NCBI GenBank assembly: GCA_907163375.1
Contig: CAJQUW010006790.1
Coordinates: forward strand, 1 to 64,000
DNA: 64,000 bases
Origin: Prostheceraeus crozeri
Taxonomy: Eukaryota > Platyhelminthes > Polycladida > Euryleptidae
Direction of reading: 5' to 3'
Within the stretch, counting starts at the first letter, position 1, and every line of letters begins with the position of its first letter. Shown in pieces: positions 26,527 through 36,853 of the stretch. A model generated the notes under the pieces. That model was not told the DNA's origin. It saw only the letters and a program-made list of their open reading frames with translations, and searched no databases. The translations under genes and the position numbers were made by a program.

Positions 26527-27741
26527 ATGGCTAAAAGACAATTCGTAAATACAGATGCAAATGACCTACTCAAGATCAAATGTGCGAAGAGAACTGTTTA
26601 CCAGCAAAATTCTGCCTACAACTCATTTTTAGCCTTTATGCGTTACAAAGATCTGAACGTAGATGTAAAAGAATTATCCTTTAAATATCTTGACGAAATG
26701 TTAAGAGATTTTTACATTTCACTACGCAAAGGGGAAGAATTATACAAAAGAAATACGTATCTATCACTACGGCAATCATTGAGAAGAAAATTGGAGGATG
26801 TGATGGACAGGAAAGTTGATATTATAAAAGATGAAAACAACTTTCCATTGTCCATCGAAATTTTTCAATGTCTTTTGAAAAAAGTAAAGGCAGATGGACG
26901 TGGGGACACAGAGCACTATGACCAAATAAATGAAAAAGATTTTTCATTGATTTCAAGCAGGCTTGATATAAATGTACCACAACAACTTCAGTGGCTTGTA
27001 TTTGTCGTTATTGGTTTGTTTTTTGCAAGAAGAGGGAATGAAAATCTGGATGGAATGACAAAAGATGATTTTGGGTTCAAATTGACAGAAAATGGAAAGA
27101 GGTACATACATTTGAAAAAAGATGAGCTTACCAAAAACCATCGTCAAAATGACCTGGAGAAATCTAATGGCGGATTGATCGTTGAAACTTGTCCGTATTC
27201 TATAGTTTTGCATTACATGAAGAAATTAAATCCTTTAAACAGGTATTTTTGGCAACGTCCAAGGGATTCATTTTGCATTGACGACGAAACTTGGTTCGAA
27301 AATAGAAAGATTGGTGTAAATACTATCAAAGATTACATGTCAAACATAAGTAAATTTTGCAATTTAAGTAAAACTTACACAAATCATTGTCTCAGAGTTT
27401 CATGTTGCTCTATATTAGGTACTAAACATGCGGAAAATGATATAAAAAGCGTAAGTGGACATGTTAGCAATTCTGGGTTGGGTATATACAAACGAGTTCA
27501 GCAGAAGAAAAAAATTGAGATGTCAACGGACTTAGCCAAAGCCATGAATAATCACAAAGAACAAAACCAGATAAATTGCAAAGAAACAGATGAACTGATG
27601 AGTGATGAAAATGACAAATTAATTCTTAACGAAGAAATCAAAATTGATGCATCTACAAACATACAGAATATATTGAATGAAAAAATTCCAGGAGGATGCT
27701 ATTTCCATCAATGCAATGTGACAATTAACATGCATCGTTAA
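26527..27741 (+). CDS. Crypton tyrosine recombinase YR1, catalytically complete
   Basis: This is a 404-residue single-exon gene. Tyrosine recombinases cut and rejoin DNA through a 3'-phosphotyrosine. The N-terminal part (about 10-110) is a helical core-binding domain. The catalytic domain shows Arg in FFARRGNENL (Arg169), a beta-hairpin with candidate Lys near YIHLKKDELTK (198-203), TNHCLR (His287, Arg290), SGH (His312) and the nucleophile in GIYKR (Tyr321). Spacing of 22 residues (Arg290 to His312) and 9 residues (His312 to Tyr321) is canonical. WFENRKIGVNTI and LSKTYTNH are DUF3504/ZMYM-type signatures. A charged tail ends in CNVTINMHR. The start at 26527 follows the 5' flank shared with the deletion copy. 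No breaks are seen. Confidence 0.9.
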   Translation: MAKRQFVNTDANDLLKIKCAKRTVYQQNSAYNSFLAFMRYKDLNVDVKELSFKYLDEMLRDFYISLRKGEELYKRNTYLSLRQSLRRKLEDVMDRKVDIIKDENNFPLSIEIFQCLLKKVKADGRGDTEHYDQINEKDFSLISSRLDINVPQQLQWLVFVVIGLFFARRGNENLDGMTKDDFGFKLTENGKRYIHLKKDELTKNHRQNDLEKSNGGLIVETCPYSIVLHYMKKLNPLNRYFWQRPRDSFCIDDETWFENRKIGVNTIKDYMSNISKFCNLSKTYTNHCLRVSCCSILGTKHAENDIKSVSGHVSNSGLGIYKRVQQKKKIEMSTDLAKAMNNHKEQNQINCKETDELMSDENDKLILNEEIKIDASTNIQNILNEKIPGGCYFHQCNVTINMHR

Positions 27742-28294
27742 ACAACATTGTCTATTTCCTTCCTGGTGTATATGTTTTTATGCATTGTTCATCGTTGATT
27801 GACAACCAACTGTGAATCTTATTTATAGAATTTGCAAGTTTATGAAATATACCGAGTAATTATTTCACATAATTCACCTGATTTTGTACACAGATATAGT
27901 TTTATCCATTCTCAATTTATCTATACCCAAGATATCATCTGAGCTCACTTGCAATTTGGGTGCATTGTAGGGTAAAAAAATGTAGCACGGTAGCCCATTG
28001 GATTACATGTATTTTGATTCATAGAAATTCCGTTCTACATTAGAAAATGTAGAACGCATAGTTCAACATAGTGGAGATAGGAAGGGAGTTTGATAATAAT
28101 GTCGTAAAACCTATAATATTACTACTATTTAGATTTCCATGCCAGCGCCAACAAGTAAAGTCCAAGATATTCATGGATTAGCATGGAAATCCTCAAATCA
28201 GTACTTTATTATATACGTAAAGTCCGAGATATCCATGATCCATAGTAATTTAAAAATTACTGTAAGCTTTTCATTTTCATTTCGGATCAGCACA
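27742..28294. other. YR1 3' flank and junction to YR2
   Basis: Positions 27742-28098 are the Crypton 3' flank, largely shared with the 14-kb copy. Positions 28098-28216 are the right TIR of the enclosing element. The remaining 80 bases lead into YR2. No AATAAA-type signal is obvious directly after the YR1 stop. Confidence 0.5.
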
Positions 28295-29656
28295 ATGATG
28301 GAAGAATTAGCTGGCTTAACATATGACGATGTTATGGAAGTTTTTGGTGAGGAATGGGATGGTAATGAAAATCCAGTTAATAAGGTCCTTGAAGAAGATC
28401 AAGCAAGTGGACGTTTTGGATGTACATCCAGAGAAGAGCTAGAAGAAGATTTAGAGAATAGAATTCCGAAAAATACAAAAGATAAAGATAAATGGGCTAT
28501 GAACATATATCAAAAATGGTTGTTTGAGTGGAGGCTAAGAATCGATGACATTCCAAAGGTTTTGAAGCCAATTGAAGAATTTACTCCGAACGATTTAGAT
28601 CACACGTTGCAGTATTTCTTTTGTGATGCTAGGAAAGTCAATGGCGAAAGATATCCACCACAGACACTCAAAGAAATTGCTGCCTCAGTACAGCATTATT
28701 TCAACATGTTGAAATGGAATATGTCTATATTCTTGGACAAAGAATTTAAAATCTCTAGAGAAGCCCTCGATTCTCAGATGAAGAAGAACGCAGCATTGGG
28801 GTTGGCTAAACCTAGAAAAAGAACAGCGGTCATTGAATATGAAGAAGAGGAGGAATTATGGAAGAAAGGAAAATTTGGTAGATCTAATCCGGAGCAGCTT
28901 CTCCATACTCTTTTATATCACTTGGGTCTTCATCTTAGCCTCCGAGCATGTCAGGAGCATCGTAATCTTATTTATGGTGATCAATCACAAATTCAATTGA
29001 TTACAGATTACACGGGAGAATACTTACTCTACACAGAAAGAATTTCCAGGAACCATACATTTGGCCTAAAACACTCGAGAATGGAGCCAAAACAAACGAG
29101 AATTCATTCGCTGCCAGAAGATCCTGGAAAATGTGTCGTTTCTCTTTACAAAGATTATGTCTCACATCGTCCAGAGGCTCATAACTTGCGAGGTCATAAT
29201 GCATTTTATTTATCGTGTAAGCGCAACCCTAAAGGCCCAGTTTGGTATAATGCAATGCCATTGGGAGTCCATTCCATTCAAAAAGTCACAAAACAGTTGT
29301 TTAGCATGAGTGATCCCAAGAAATATATAACCAACTCTAGCCTGCGGAGGACTGTTACTAACAGGTTAATTTCATCTGGAATAAACAAAGAAGTTATTCA
29401 AAAGAAAACTGGTCGTGTGAGTGAAGCCGCAAACGCCGCTTACATCGAGGCCAGCTCACATGAGAAACGTATGAGTGCTGCAATCTACAAGAGGAATGAT
29501 GACGCCGATCAACCGCGAACATCAACAATTTCTATTCGTAGCAATGAACTTCCCAGTCAGACAAGCAACAATGCTGTTTCTGATAACAATACATGTTCAT
29601 TCCAGCCTACATTCAATAACTGTACTGTGACAATCAACAACTACTACAACAATTGA
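28295..29656 (+). CDS. Second tyrosine recombinase YR2 (DUF3504 type), both catalytic His replaced
   Basis: A single-exon gene of 453 residues from ATG 28295. The frame stays open upstream to 28139, but that part lies in the TIR, so I choose the later start. The sequence is a textbook DUF3504 protein. YPPQTLKEI and FLDKEFKISREALDSQM lie in the core-binding part, then EEEEELWKKGKFG, then the first catalytic Arg in LHLSLRACQEHRNL (Arg217). WYNAMPLGV and TNSSLRRT (normally TNHSLRAT) follow, then KKTGRVSEA (normally RTGHRS) and Tyr383 in AAYIEAS. So both catalytic His are lost, to Ser348 and Arg374, while Arg217, Arg351 and Tyr383 and the 9-residue spacing remain. It ends in NCTVTINNYYNN, like the YR1 tail. 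Activity is doubtful, and a DNA-binding role is possible. Confidence 0.88.
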   Translation: MMEELAGLTYDDVMEVFGEEWDGNENPVNKVLEEDQASGRFGCTSREELEEDLENRIPKNTKDKDKWAMNIYQKWLFEWRLRIDDIPKVLKPIEEFTPNDLDHTLQYFFCDARKVNGERYPPQTLKEIAASVQHYFNMLKWNMSIFLDKEFKISREALDSQMKKNAALGLAKPRKRTAVIEYEEEEELWKKGKFGRSNPEQLLHTLLYHLGLHLSLRACQEHRNLIYGDQSQIQLITDYTGEYLLYTERISRNHTFGLKHSRMEPKQTRIHSLPEDPGKCVVSLYKDYVSHRPEAHNLRGHNAFYLSCKRNPKGPVWYNAMPLGVHSIQKVTKQLFSMSDPKKYITNSSLRRTVTNRLISSGINKEVIQKKTGRVSEAANAAYIEASSHEKRMSAAIYKRNDDADQPRTSTISIRSNELPSQTSNNAVSDNNTCSFQPTFNNCTVTINNYYNN

Positions 29657-29702
29657 ATGGGTGTTATTTAACAATGTAATCGCTGATACTGTTTGTTCAG
29701 AG

Positions 29703-29783
29703 AAGTTCCAGGACATTTTGACTTGACCTTGACTTTCCAGGACATTATATTATTCAAGGTCAAGCCAGAATGTCCTGGGACTT
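29703..29783. repeat. Hairpin after YR2
   Basis: Arm 29703-29730 (AAGTTCCAGGACATTTTGAC and onward) pairs with 29756-29783 (ending TGTCCTGGGACTT), with 23-25 matched positions and a 25-base loop that repeats the word TTCCAGGACATT. It lies 47 bases after the YR2 stop. It may mark the end of a YR2-bearing element. Confidence 0.75.
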
Positions 29784-29875
29784 CACTTATCATAGTTATC
29801 ATACAATAAATAGTTGACCATTATACACTTTTGAAAGACTCAAAACTACAATAGAAAAGGGACATAGAAGTCGGC

Positions 29876-29891
29876 TATATATATATATATT
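29876..29891. repeat. Short (TA)n at right edge of insertion
   Basis: Seven to eight TA dinucleotides sit immediately before the mariner right TIR resumes at about 29891. It is the partner of the longer (TA)n at 24381-24414. Confidence 0.85.
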
Positions 29892-30299
29892 GGTATTATG
29901 TGACTAAAATGTGTAATTCACAAGTTGGAAAACAAAAGAGCTAGAATCAATTTTCTATCAGTCAAAATGTTTTCACCAGCCCTATGAACAAGGCAAATTT
30001 TTTCGGTTAATTTCACACATTCTTCCTTGTCATAAGATTATGGATAAAGGTAAAGACTAGAAAGTCTAACGGCAATCATGGACCTTGATGAAAAGTATAG
30101 ATGTATCAAGCACGATTTCTAAAAGAGCTTTGTAAAATGCACTATCAAAATTTGCTATGATACTCAAGAGCATAGAAATGTGCCATCATAGATAGCAGGA
30201 TTCCACTGGTCTATTAGGCGGAAATACACTATAGATAGCATATAGTACCGCCAAGGTCAATTTTGATCACCGAACTCAGCTTTTCTGTTTAATTCTAAA

Positions 30300-30714
30300 T
30301 TATCCATTGATATAAATGTCGCCTCTGTCGCTTGTCTGAAGGAAACTGCGCACGGACACTAATTGTCCATCGAATTTGGTTGTGTTCTGTAGAGTGTTTT
30401 CAAATTTTTCAATTGAATGTTGGTAGAGTAGGAGTTTTGCTTTTGTTTTCAAATAATTTCATGTGTTCGTCGATGCGTTGTTCTAAACTTCTATTTGTTT
30501 CGCCACTGAATGTTTGCTCATGCAATTCACATTTGACTTCATAAACACGACACTCTAATTTTGCAAACTTGTCTTTTGCTTTCATGATTTCTCGAACAAA
30601 TGTAACAATTGATGTTGAGACATGGTTCATGGAAAGGATTTGATGAAGATGGCAGTTGACGCAAATTTTTTTCGTCTTACTTACAGTTTGAATTGCTTCT
30701 TTGCCTGTAGGCAA
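30300..30714 (-). pseudogene. Penelope-like element GIY-YIG endonuclease fragment
   Basis: The minus strand reads CRVYEVKC, then FSGETNRSLEQRIDEH, matching the GIY-YIG pattern VYEIPC...YIGETGRSLKTRIKEH found after the RT domain of Penelope-like elements. Further on, HSTEHNQIRW and RRHLYQWI match the following AEH-x-TGH-x-IxW and EAIYI blocks. A Cys/His segment (ICVNCHLHQI) precedes it. The reverse transcriptase is not present nearby. It is a broken fossil fragment. Confidence 0.75.
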
Positions 30715-33064
30715 ATGAGATAGATAATAAATTTTGAAATGAAATTAAAGAAATTTCGTATTTTATTAAAGGCTTCTAATTTACATTGTTCTTTAATTGT
30801 CGTAGTCAATACAATGAATCAATCAGGTATTGAGCTAAATCGGTACGCTGGCAACAAAATGACCCTAGTGGTGTCATTTCCGCAGGCTACACAATCAGCA
30901 GTTCGCTTAAATACCTGTTTTTCGTCTAAAGACATTTGTATACTAAATTTATAAATCATGAAAGGTATGTGAAATCTGTAGTTTTGAGGCCTTCCAGTGC
31001 TGGAATGTGCAAACTATTCTCATGCTGATATTTCATATTAAAATGTACATGTGGGCTATATAGATAAGAAATGATACAAACCGCATTTTGCAATTATGTA
31101 AATATGTTAATGGAAACTTAATAAAAATACATGTAGATAATCCGCTACTTTTCAAAACACACACTGTAAATATCATTACGTGATGATTGCAAAGTACGGT
31201 ATTCCATTATCCCAAAAATTATATATTCTCATACGAAATAGATGAAAATTCGTAGGAAAAGTGCAGATAACTTCATGAGGATTAACAGATATAGCCTGTG
31301 ACGTCAACGATTTATTCAGTGACAAATATTTTCGATGTGAACCTGCCAGCTTCAGATGAACATAAACGTGTGCTTCACATGCACTTCATGTCAGGACAAC
31401 AAAAGTTCAAACTTCATTTTGCTACTAAGAATTTAATCTGATTAATAAATCGCATTGAGCTGGACGAATAAATCACAAGTGACACTTCATGAAAGGTTGG
31501 GCAAAGTATTTATTTGAGCACAGCCCACCCACTTATCGCATTGGTCAATATATTAGAACTGGAATCGATAATCAATGGCATAAACTTGACATAAACATTT
31601 TACGTTTCCGTCAAAACTTTATTTGCATCCACCAAATATAAAACAGAAATGATGATCATTGATATAGAGCTGATATTTAAATCAATTTAAACGCGAATCA
31701 CACATCATGCATTCGGAAGAGGTTCAAAAACAGCAATTAAAAAAAATGAAAACAGAGATATTGAATATCTTCATTTTTTGACAAAAAATAAAAATCTCAA
31801 ATATGTCAGTGATGTGTCACGAAAACAAAGTAGTTTTAGAAAACTTGTAATTCTGCAAGATATAACAATAGATTAATGTCTATGAAAAGTAGGTCGATAG
31901 ATAGCATTTGTTTAATCACCAGTATCTTCCGGCAGCTCGACTTCCGGTCAGTTTCAGGTTGACTCTTGGTCAGTCATTACACTCATTTATTAAATGAAAT
32001 TCAGTTCACAAAGTTACGAAGTGGTCAATATTCTCCGATTTTTGGTGTTCCTGACCTTTCATCGAACCTTTGAGTGGTGTTAAGACAGATAATATTGGGT
32101 TCTCCGTGCATGAAATGGCCAAAATTGTACATGCTAGTAGGGTAGACAAATAGACAATAAAAGGCTACAATCTTTCATTCTCAACAATAGCCTTCTCTCG
32201 CACCCCTCATCAGACGTCTACGCACCCGGCTCACATGTAAGCCAGCTTTTCACATCGATGATCAAACATCCACGTGTAAGTGGTATATCCATGCAGTGCT
32301 GCTACTGCCCATGCCAGGCAAAATTCCAAAACCAATAGGGGTTGTTGTACTTTGGTCTGAATGTGCTATCAGACTTGATGTTAATGATGCCGCCCATATT
32401 CTTGAAGTCATCAAATTATCAAGCCTTCGCAATTCCTAGGGAGATTTCGCCTGCTGTGTTGAATAATACTAGGTACTTGAGTCTTCGACTTATAGGTTTA
32501 CAACCCTACTTTCACAGTACATTCATTCAAGCCTATAGAAGGAAGTTCACATCAATTAATAAAATGTCACTAAAATAATTAGAATTCATAATGGAAAATA
32601 CACTTCCTTCATCGAGAGAGCAGTTTTTAATATGATTACCATCAGACAGTTTTTTTTGATTTATGCATTCTTTGTTCCTATTGTCATTATTTATTATCAG
32701 CGTTTCCGCACGAAAAAATTTCACTTTTACGCAGGTGAAAGAAATTTGCACAGTTGCACCCTAACGTACTTTAAACCAGACAACATTAAAGAATTTGCAG
32801 TTATTGTAGACACTCATAATAAGCATACAAAATGGAAGACATACTTACCAGTATAACATGGGACAATGATGCTGTTGTTAAATTTGTTTTTGTTTGTTTT
32901 TAACTATCTTCCTGAGGCTTTGTTCCTTTCTCCTAATGATTTGAATTGATAGTTAGAAATTACTAAGCCTTCAATAATTTTTAAAGAAGAGGTGCAATGA
33001 GCTTCCTTAAGATTTCTAGGATTCGATGAATGGCAGTCCGATTTTGAATCCTCCAATCGAAGAT
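30715..33064. other. Gene-free stretch
   Basis: No supported gene. Sequence is AT-rich with scattered short open frames (for example 32342-32578 and 32632-32856) that show no family motifs. Confidence 0.4.
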
Positions 33065-33073
33065 GGAAACAAT

Positions 33074-33916
33074 CATAGAGTAGGGATATATAGGCAGAAT
33101 GTCGACTCAAAAAAGTATCTGTATACAGTGAAAAATTTATATCAAAATATTCAGTTTTTGCGGAGATTACGTTCCCGTGGTCCAAAAAATTATTTGAGCA
33201 CTTTTGAAAAAGTCAAAATTTGTCAATTTATATACTACCGAGATGACTATCCTAAATAAGTAGTATGAAACAAGTTGGATATCAAAAGGAATGAATATTT
33301 GATAACAATCATCCTAACTAAGCGGAAATCAAGTTGATTATCAAGGGAATTTCATGAATTGTATTATTATGAAAGTCTTCATGAAAAAGTAACGATATTA
33401 ATCGTACTTTCGTGGCTGAAATTTGAAGTTTTTAATTAATTTTCACCGGCATTTATGATGCACTAAATTCATGTTTCATTTCTAGAATCTGAATAGTGAT
33501 GTGGACCCATTTACATATCTTTCAAAGTTGATTGAAATCATTGTCTTTGATTATGTTATTTTGCTCTACCAGTGGCAGGTTCTTTATGATATGATCTCGC
33601 TTAAGAAGATTCTCTTGAGGTTTGGCATGAAAGCAATAGCAGGTCATCGAGTTGCTAATTTAACAAATATTACCTCTCCAAGGCTGTCATGACACGGACG
33701 ATCTGTAAAATTGCATCATTTCCTTCTGCATTATACTATCATGATCAGTCAATTCCGTTGCAATTTCTTCAAAACTGCAAAAATTTGCATATCTCACATT
33801 TGGTAACAATACCACCTGTATCTCCCTTGAGTTCATTTAATAAAATCGAAAGTGTATACACATTTGGGATTTAATAAATGCGGAGTTACCACTCTACCGA
33901 ATACACCTACTCTATG
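33074..33916 (+). mobile_element. 843-bp TIR element, copy 1, with 8-bp target duplication
   Basis: TIRs of about 35 bp begin CATAGAGTAGG and share a TAGAGTG/TCGACTC pattern. The ends read CATAGAG...CTCTATG. The 8-bp direct repeat GAAACAAT flanks it (33066-33073 and 33917-33924, preceded by G on both sides). A second, inverted copy is at 56664-57511. There is no transposase inside. Eight-bp duplications fit hAT, P or Merlin superfamilies. The termini do not match the usual hAT CAG start. Confidence 0.8.
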
Positions 33917-34188
33917 GAAACAATATTCAAGTAGTATCTATGGTAGGGAAAAGAAAAATCTCTCTTCAATAAAACTTAGATTAGCACAAAATCCAATTGA
34001 TGAATTTTGGTCTGCGCTATAGCACTATAAAAGATACCTTCGGCCTTGAAGCTGGGGAAAATAGAGAGAAAAGAGAGAGAAAGCGTTTTATATTTCCAGT
34101 AATGAAAATCAAGGTAAGTACATATGTCAAGTTACAGCAAAATCAAATGCATTCACAGTAATGCAGTAAGGAAGTCACATGTCAAAAA

Positions 34189-36853
34189 TCATTTAATGTT
34201 ATTTAGATGTGCAGATACATAAAGTTGAAATTGCCGTTGTCTGCGGGCCGTCTTTGCCATTTCAACGCAATACTGTCCAGACCGGTTAAAGCGGCATGGG
34301 ATGAGTCTATGTAAAGGTTGCTCGGTGTTTTGTTCTGCGGCTACAAACAAATTGCACGCAAGTCGCAAGCGACGGCCATTTACATCCTCGAATAAGTTGC
34401 AATCGCAATCTCGTCCGTGAATGATGCGATGAGCTCGTTTGCAGAAATGACGAAGATCATCCTGTAGATGTCTTGGCAAATATACAAAAACTGCTGAGGC
34501 ATAATCAAAAAGTGTGAAAATAATGGTGCTACAAGTCTGCTCTAAAACTCTACGTGGTACAATCGGTCTTAGGACTCGAAGAGCGTATAGACGTGAATTG
34601 CCCTTTTTCAAAATTGAAGATATGTGAAGGTTCCAGTTGAGATTAGAGGAGAAAGTCACTCCCAGGAGTTTCAGGCTATCAACACTCTGAATTTGAGGGA
34701 TGGCGATAGAAAAACCAGGATTATTTTTCTTTGGTATCACAAGAAGATTGGTCTTCTTCATATTCAGAGTTAGGTTGATGTTGTGACTAAGTTCCTCAAT
34801 TCTCAAAAGAGTTTCCTGCAACCTTTGAGTACATGCCCCTTTGTCGCGACCAATTGTTTCGATAATCATTGTATCATCAGCATACTTGATGTAGTCAGTA
34901 GATGCCGAGTTAAAGAGATCTGCCGTGTAGAATATAAATAGCATTGGACCCAAGATAGACCCTTGAGGCACACCACTATGGACTTTGACAGGATTACTGA
35001 CAGAGTTTCCTATTCTAACTGATTGTGATCTCCCATTCAGATACGATTGAATCCAGTAGATAAAATCAGCCGGTTGATTATGAGCTGCTAATTTTTCTAT
35101 CAAAATGCGGTGAGAGATAGTATCGAAAGCCCGAGAATAATCCAAGGATAAGACTGCAACACCAGTCGACTCTTCAGACTCTAGTCTATGTGTAATGCGA
35201 TCGTGTAGACGGATTAAGGCACATGACATCGAAGACTTTGGCCGGTATCCGAATTGATCGTCATCTATAAAATTCATCAAAGTTGGACGTATATTATTCA
35301 GAACTATTTTATCTAGGATTTTTCCAGAGCGGGTAGTATAGTGATAGGTCTCAGGTCATTTGCATTTGGAGGATTGGACTTTGGTACTGGAGTAACTAAT
35401 CCATATTTCCAAACCGACGGTACAACATGGTCAATAATGCTTGAATTGTAAATGTGGTACAGAGGATTGGCTAGAAAAAGAGCTCCTTCTGTTAAGAGTC
35501 TGGGTGGAATGAAATCACAACCAATAGCTTTGTCAGTGCGTATCTTTTGCAGTATTTTATAAATTTCGAAAGGTTCACTTAATGGGCACCACGATGTTTC
35601 ATTCTCAGAAATTGTAGGCCGTGAGGAATCAGGTGAGCTACTTGAATCAGCAACGAATCTTGATTCAAATGCACAATCAACGAAATTGCAACAATCCATT
35701 TCACTTGAAAACGTCGACGTGATACTTGACAAGCTTGATTTAGTGCTCCGACCTGTTGAATCATTTACCACCTTCCAGGCGTCATTCGAAGACTTGGAAC
35801 TCTTAGAAGCCCACTTTATCTTGGCGTTCGTCATCTCCGTCTTGATTTTGACTTTGAGATGATTATACAAATCATAATTTCTTGTCCGAAAAGCAAACCA
35901 TCCTTCATTTATAAGCGATTTAAGTATAGGTGTGATCCATGGTTTATCATTCGATGTCATGGCTACCATAGTGTTGGGTATGGTAGTGCAACAATTTCTG
36001 ATCTTCGAGTAAAAAATATCTAATTTCTCATCAATAGTGCGAGTCTTGTAAAGATCGTGAAAGTCAGTGTCGGCCAATGCATCAATATATTTGTCTATAT
36101 TCGACCTTCTGAAATCCCACACAATGCGGCTTTTCGTATCCAATGAAGGGCTGGAGCCTTTCAGATGTACGGAGTTGTGGTCTGACGTGGATAAAGGTGG
36201 CAAAACATCGCAGTTCTCATAATAGTTCGAAAGACCAGATGAAATGAAAATCTTATCCAGAATCTTATCGGATCTTGTCGGATGAACTACTTTATTAACT
36301 AGATCAAAAGATACTTCGAGGTTATGAGTATTGAAGGTATTAAAGTCGCCACAGAATATTATTTCAATGTCCGGAAATCTGATCATCACAGTATCAACAA
36401 TGTCAATTATAAATGAGGATATTGATACATTGTCAGCAGCAGAAATGCTGGGTGGCAAGCACAAACACATCAAAAGTAAATTACATGCAGTTAAATGAAT
36501 TGTCACGAACTCAAAGAGATCATGTTTAGGAATTACAACAATTTGAGGTCTATACGATTCATGTATCCAGACACAAACGCCGCCACCAATTCTTCCTTGG
36601 CGATCATCTCTATACAGGACCTATGTCTGTAACTGAAGAAGAGTTGAGTCAATGTCAGAGTTGAGCCAAGATTCTGTGATGGCGATAACACTCGGACGGT
36701 GAGCACAGTGCAACACACATAATTCGTCAAACTTCTTAAATACAGATCTAGCGTTACTGAGTACAGATGGAAGAAGTGCCCTAGAACATGTACTTAACTG
36801 AGTATCATTATTCACAGGTTTCGTCCACGTTGACGGAACAGCAGGGTTAAAAG
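34189..36853 (-). pseudogene. LINE ORF2: AP endonuclease and reverse transcriptase, two lesions
   Basis: The endonuclease begins in the open frame with LSNARSVFKKFDEL and IAITESWLNSD, then GGGVCVWIHES, FCGDFNT and STSDHNSV (the catalytic His-containing SDH). The RT domain has DLRPITILPALEK, FGYRPKSSMSC, LDYSRAFDTISH, HSGVPQGSILGPMLF, IKYADDTMI (catalytic YADD) and LKLLGVTF. The C-terminal tail (RRLRLACNLF) is present. Two lesions break it: an in-frame TAG at 36623-36621 and a one-base loss in an A-run near 35321-35325 that separates LEK from ILDKIV. No ATG lies in frame between ORF1 and the endonuclease, so ORF2 was probably translated by reinitiation. It looks recently inactivated. Confidence 0.9.

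Larger units (their letters stand above)
26120..28098 (+). mobile_element. Crypton (tyrosine-recombinase DNA transposon), full copy
   Basis: The element is defined by the YR1 gene and by homology with its ORF-less copy at 14171-14718. That copy ends at the word GAGTTTGATAATA, here 28085-28098, and begins near the hairpin region at about 26148. Cryptons encode only a tyrosine recombinase, have no TIRs, and insert by recombination rather than by DDE chemistry. The 5' boundary is approximate. The gene is intact, so the copy may be young. Confidence 0.75.
24912..28216. mobile_element. TIR element enclosing the YR1 Crypton
   Basis: Inverted repeats of about 117 bp occur at 24912-25027 and 28098-28216. 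Shared words are GATTTGAGGATTTCCATGCT, CCAGCGCCATGGAAATC, AAATAGTAGT and GGTTTTACGACATTA. The middle of the two arms has diverged. The block between holds a foldback (25051-25682), about 440 bp of unassigned DNA and the Crypton (26120-28098). The deletion copy at 14 kb lacks these TIRs, so I read them as an older element into which the Crypton inserted. Confidence 0.65.
22870..29982 (-). mobile_element. Mariner element split by a 5.5-kb insertion
   Basis: The left end, preceded by TA (22868-22869), begins AGGTTGATGAAAAAGTTTGG. The right end, followed by TA (29983-29984), is its inverted match (GGGCTGGTGAAAAC on the minus strand). The TIRs are about 150 bp long. The left copy is continuous (22870-23025). 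The right copy is in two parts, 24325-24384 and 29885-29982, separated by the inserted block. The transposase relic reads on the minus strand between. Ends of the form TTAGGTTGG-TGAAAAG are typical of irritans/mellifera-type mariners. Confidence 0.8.

Noticed and set aside
28139-28294. Upstream extension of the YR2 frame
   Set aside because: This part lies mostly in the inverted repeat of the enclosing element and lacks family similarity, so the start at 28295 is preferred.
24912-29989. A single large transposon carrying both recombinases with the outer 100-bp inverted repeats
   Set aside because: The outer repeats are mariner TIRs whose inner part is at 24325-24384, and the Crypton ends are set by the 14-kb copy, so nested insertion explains them better.
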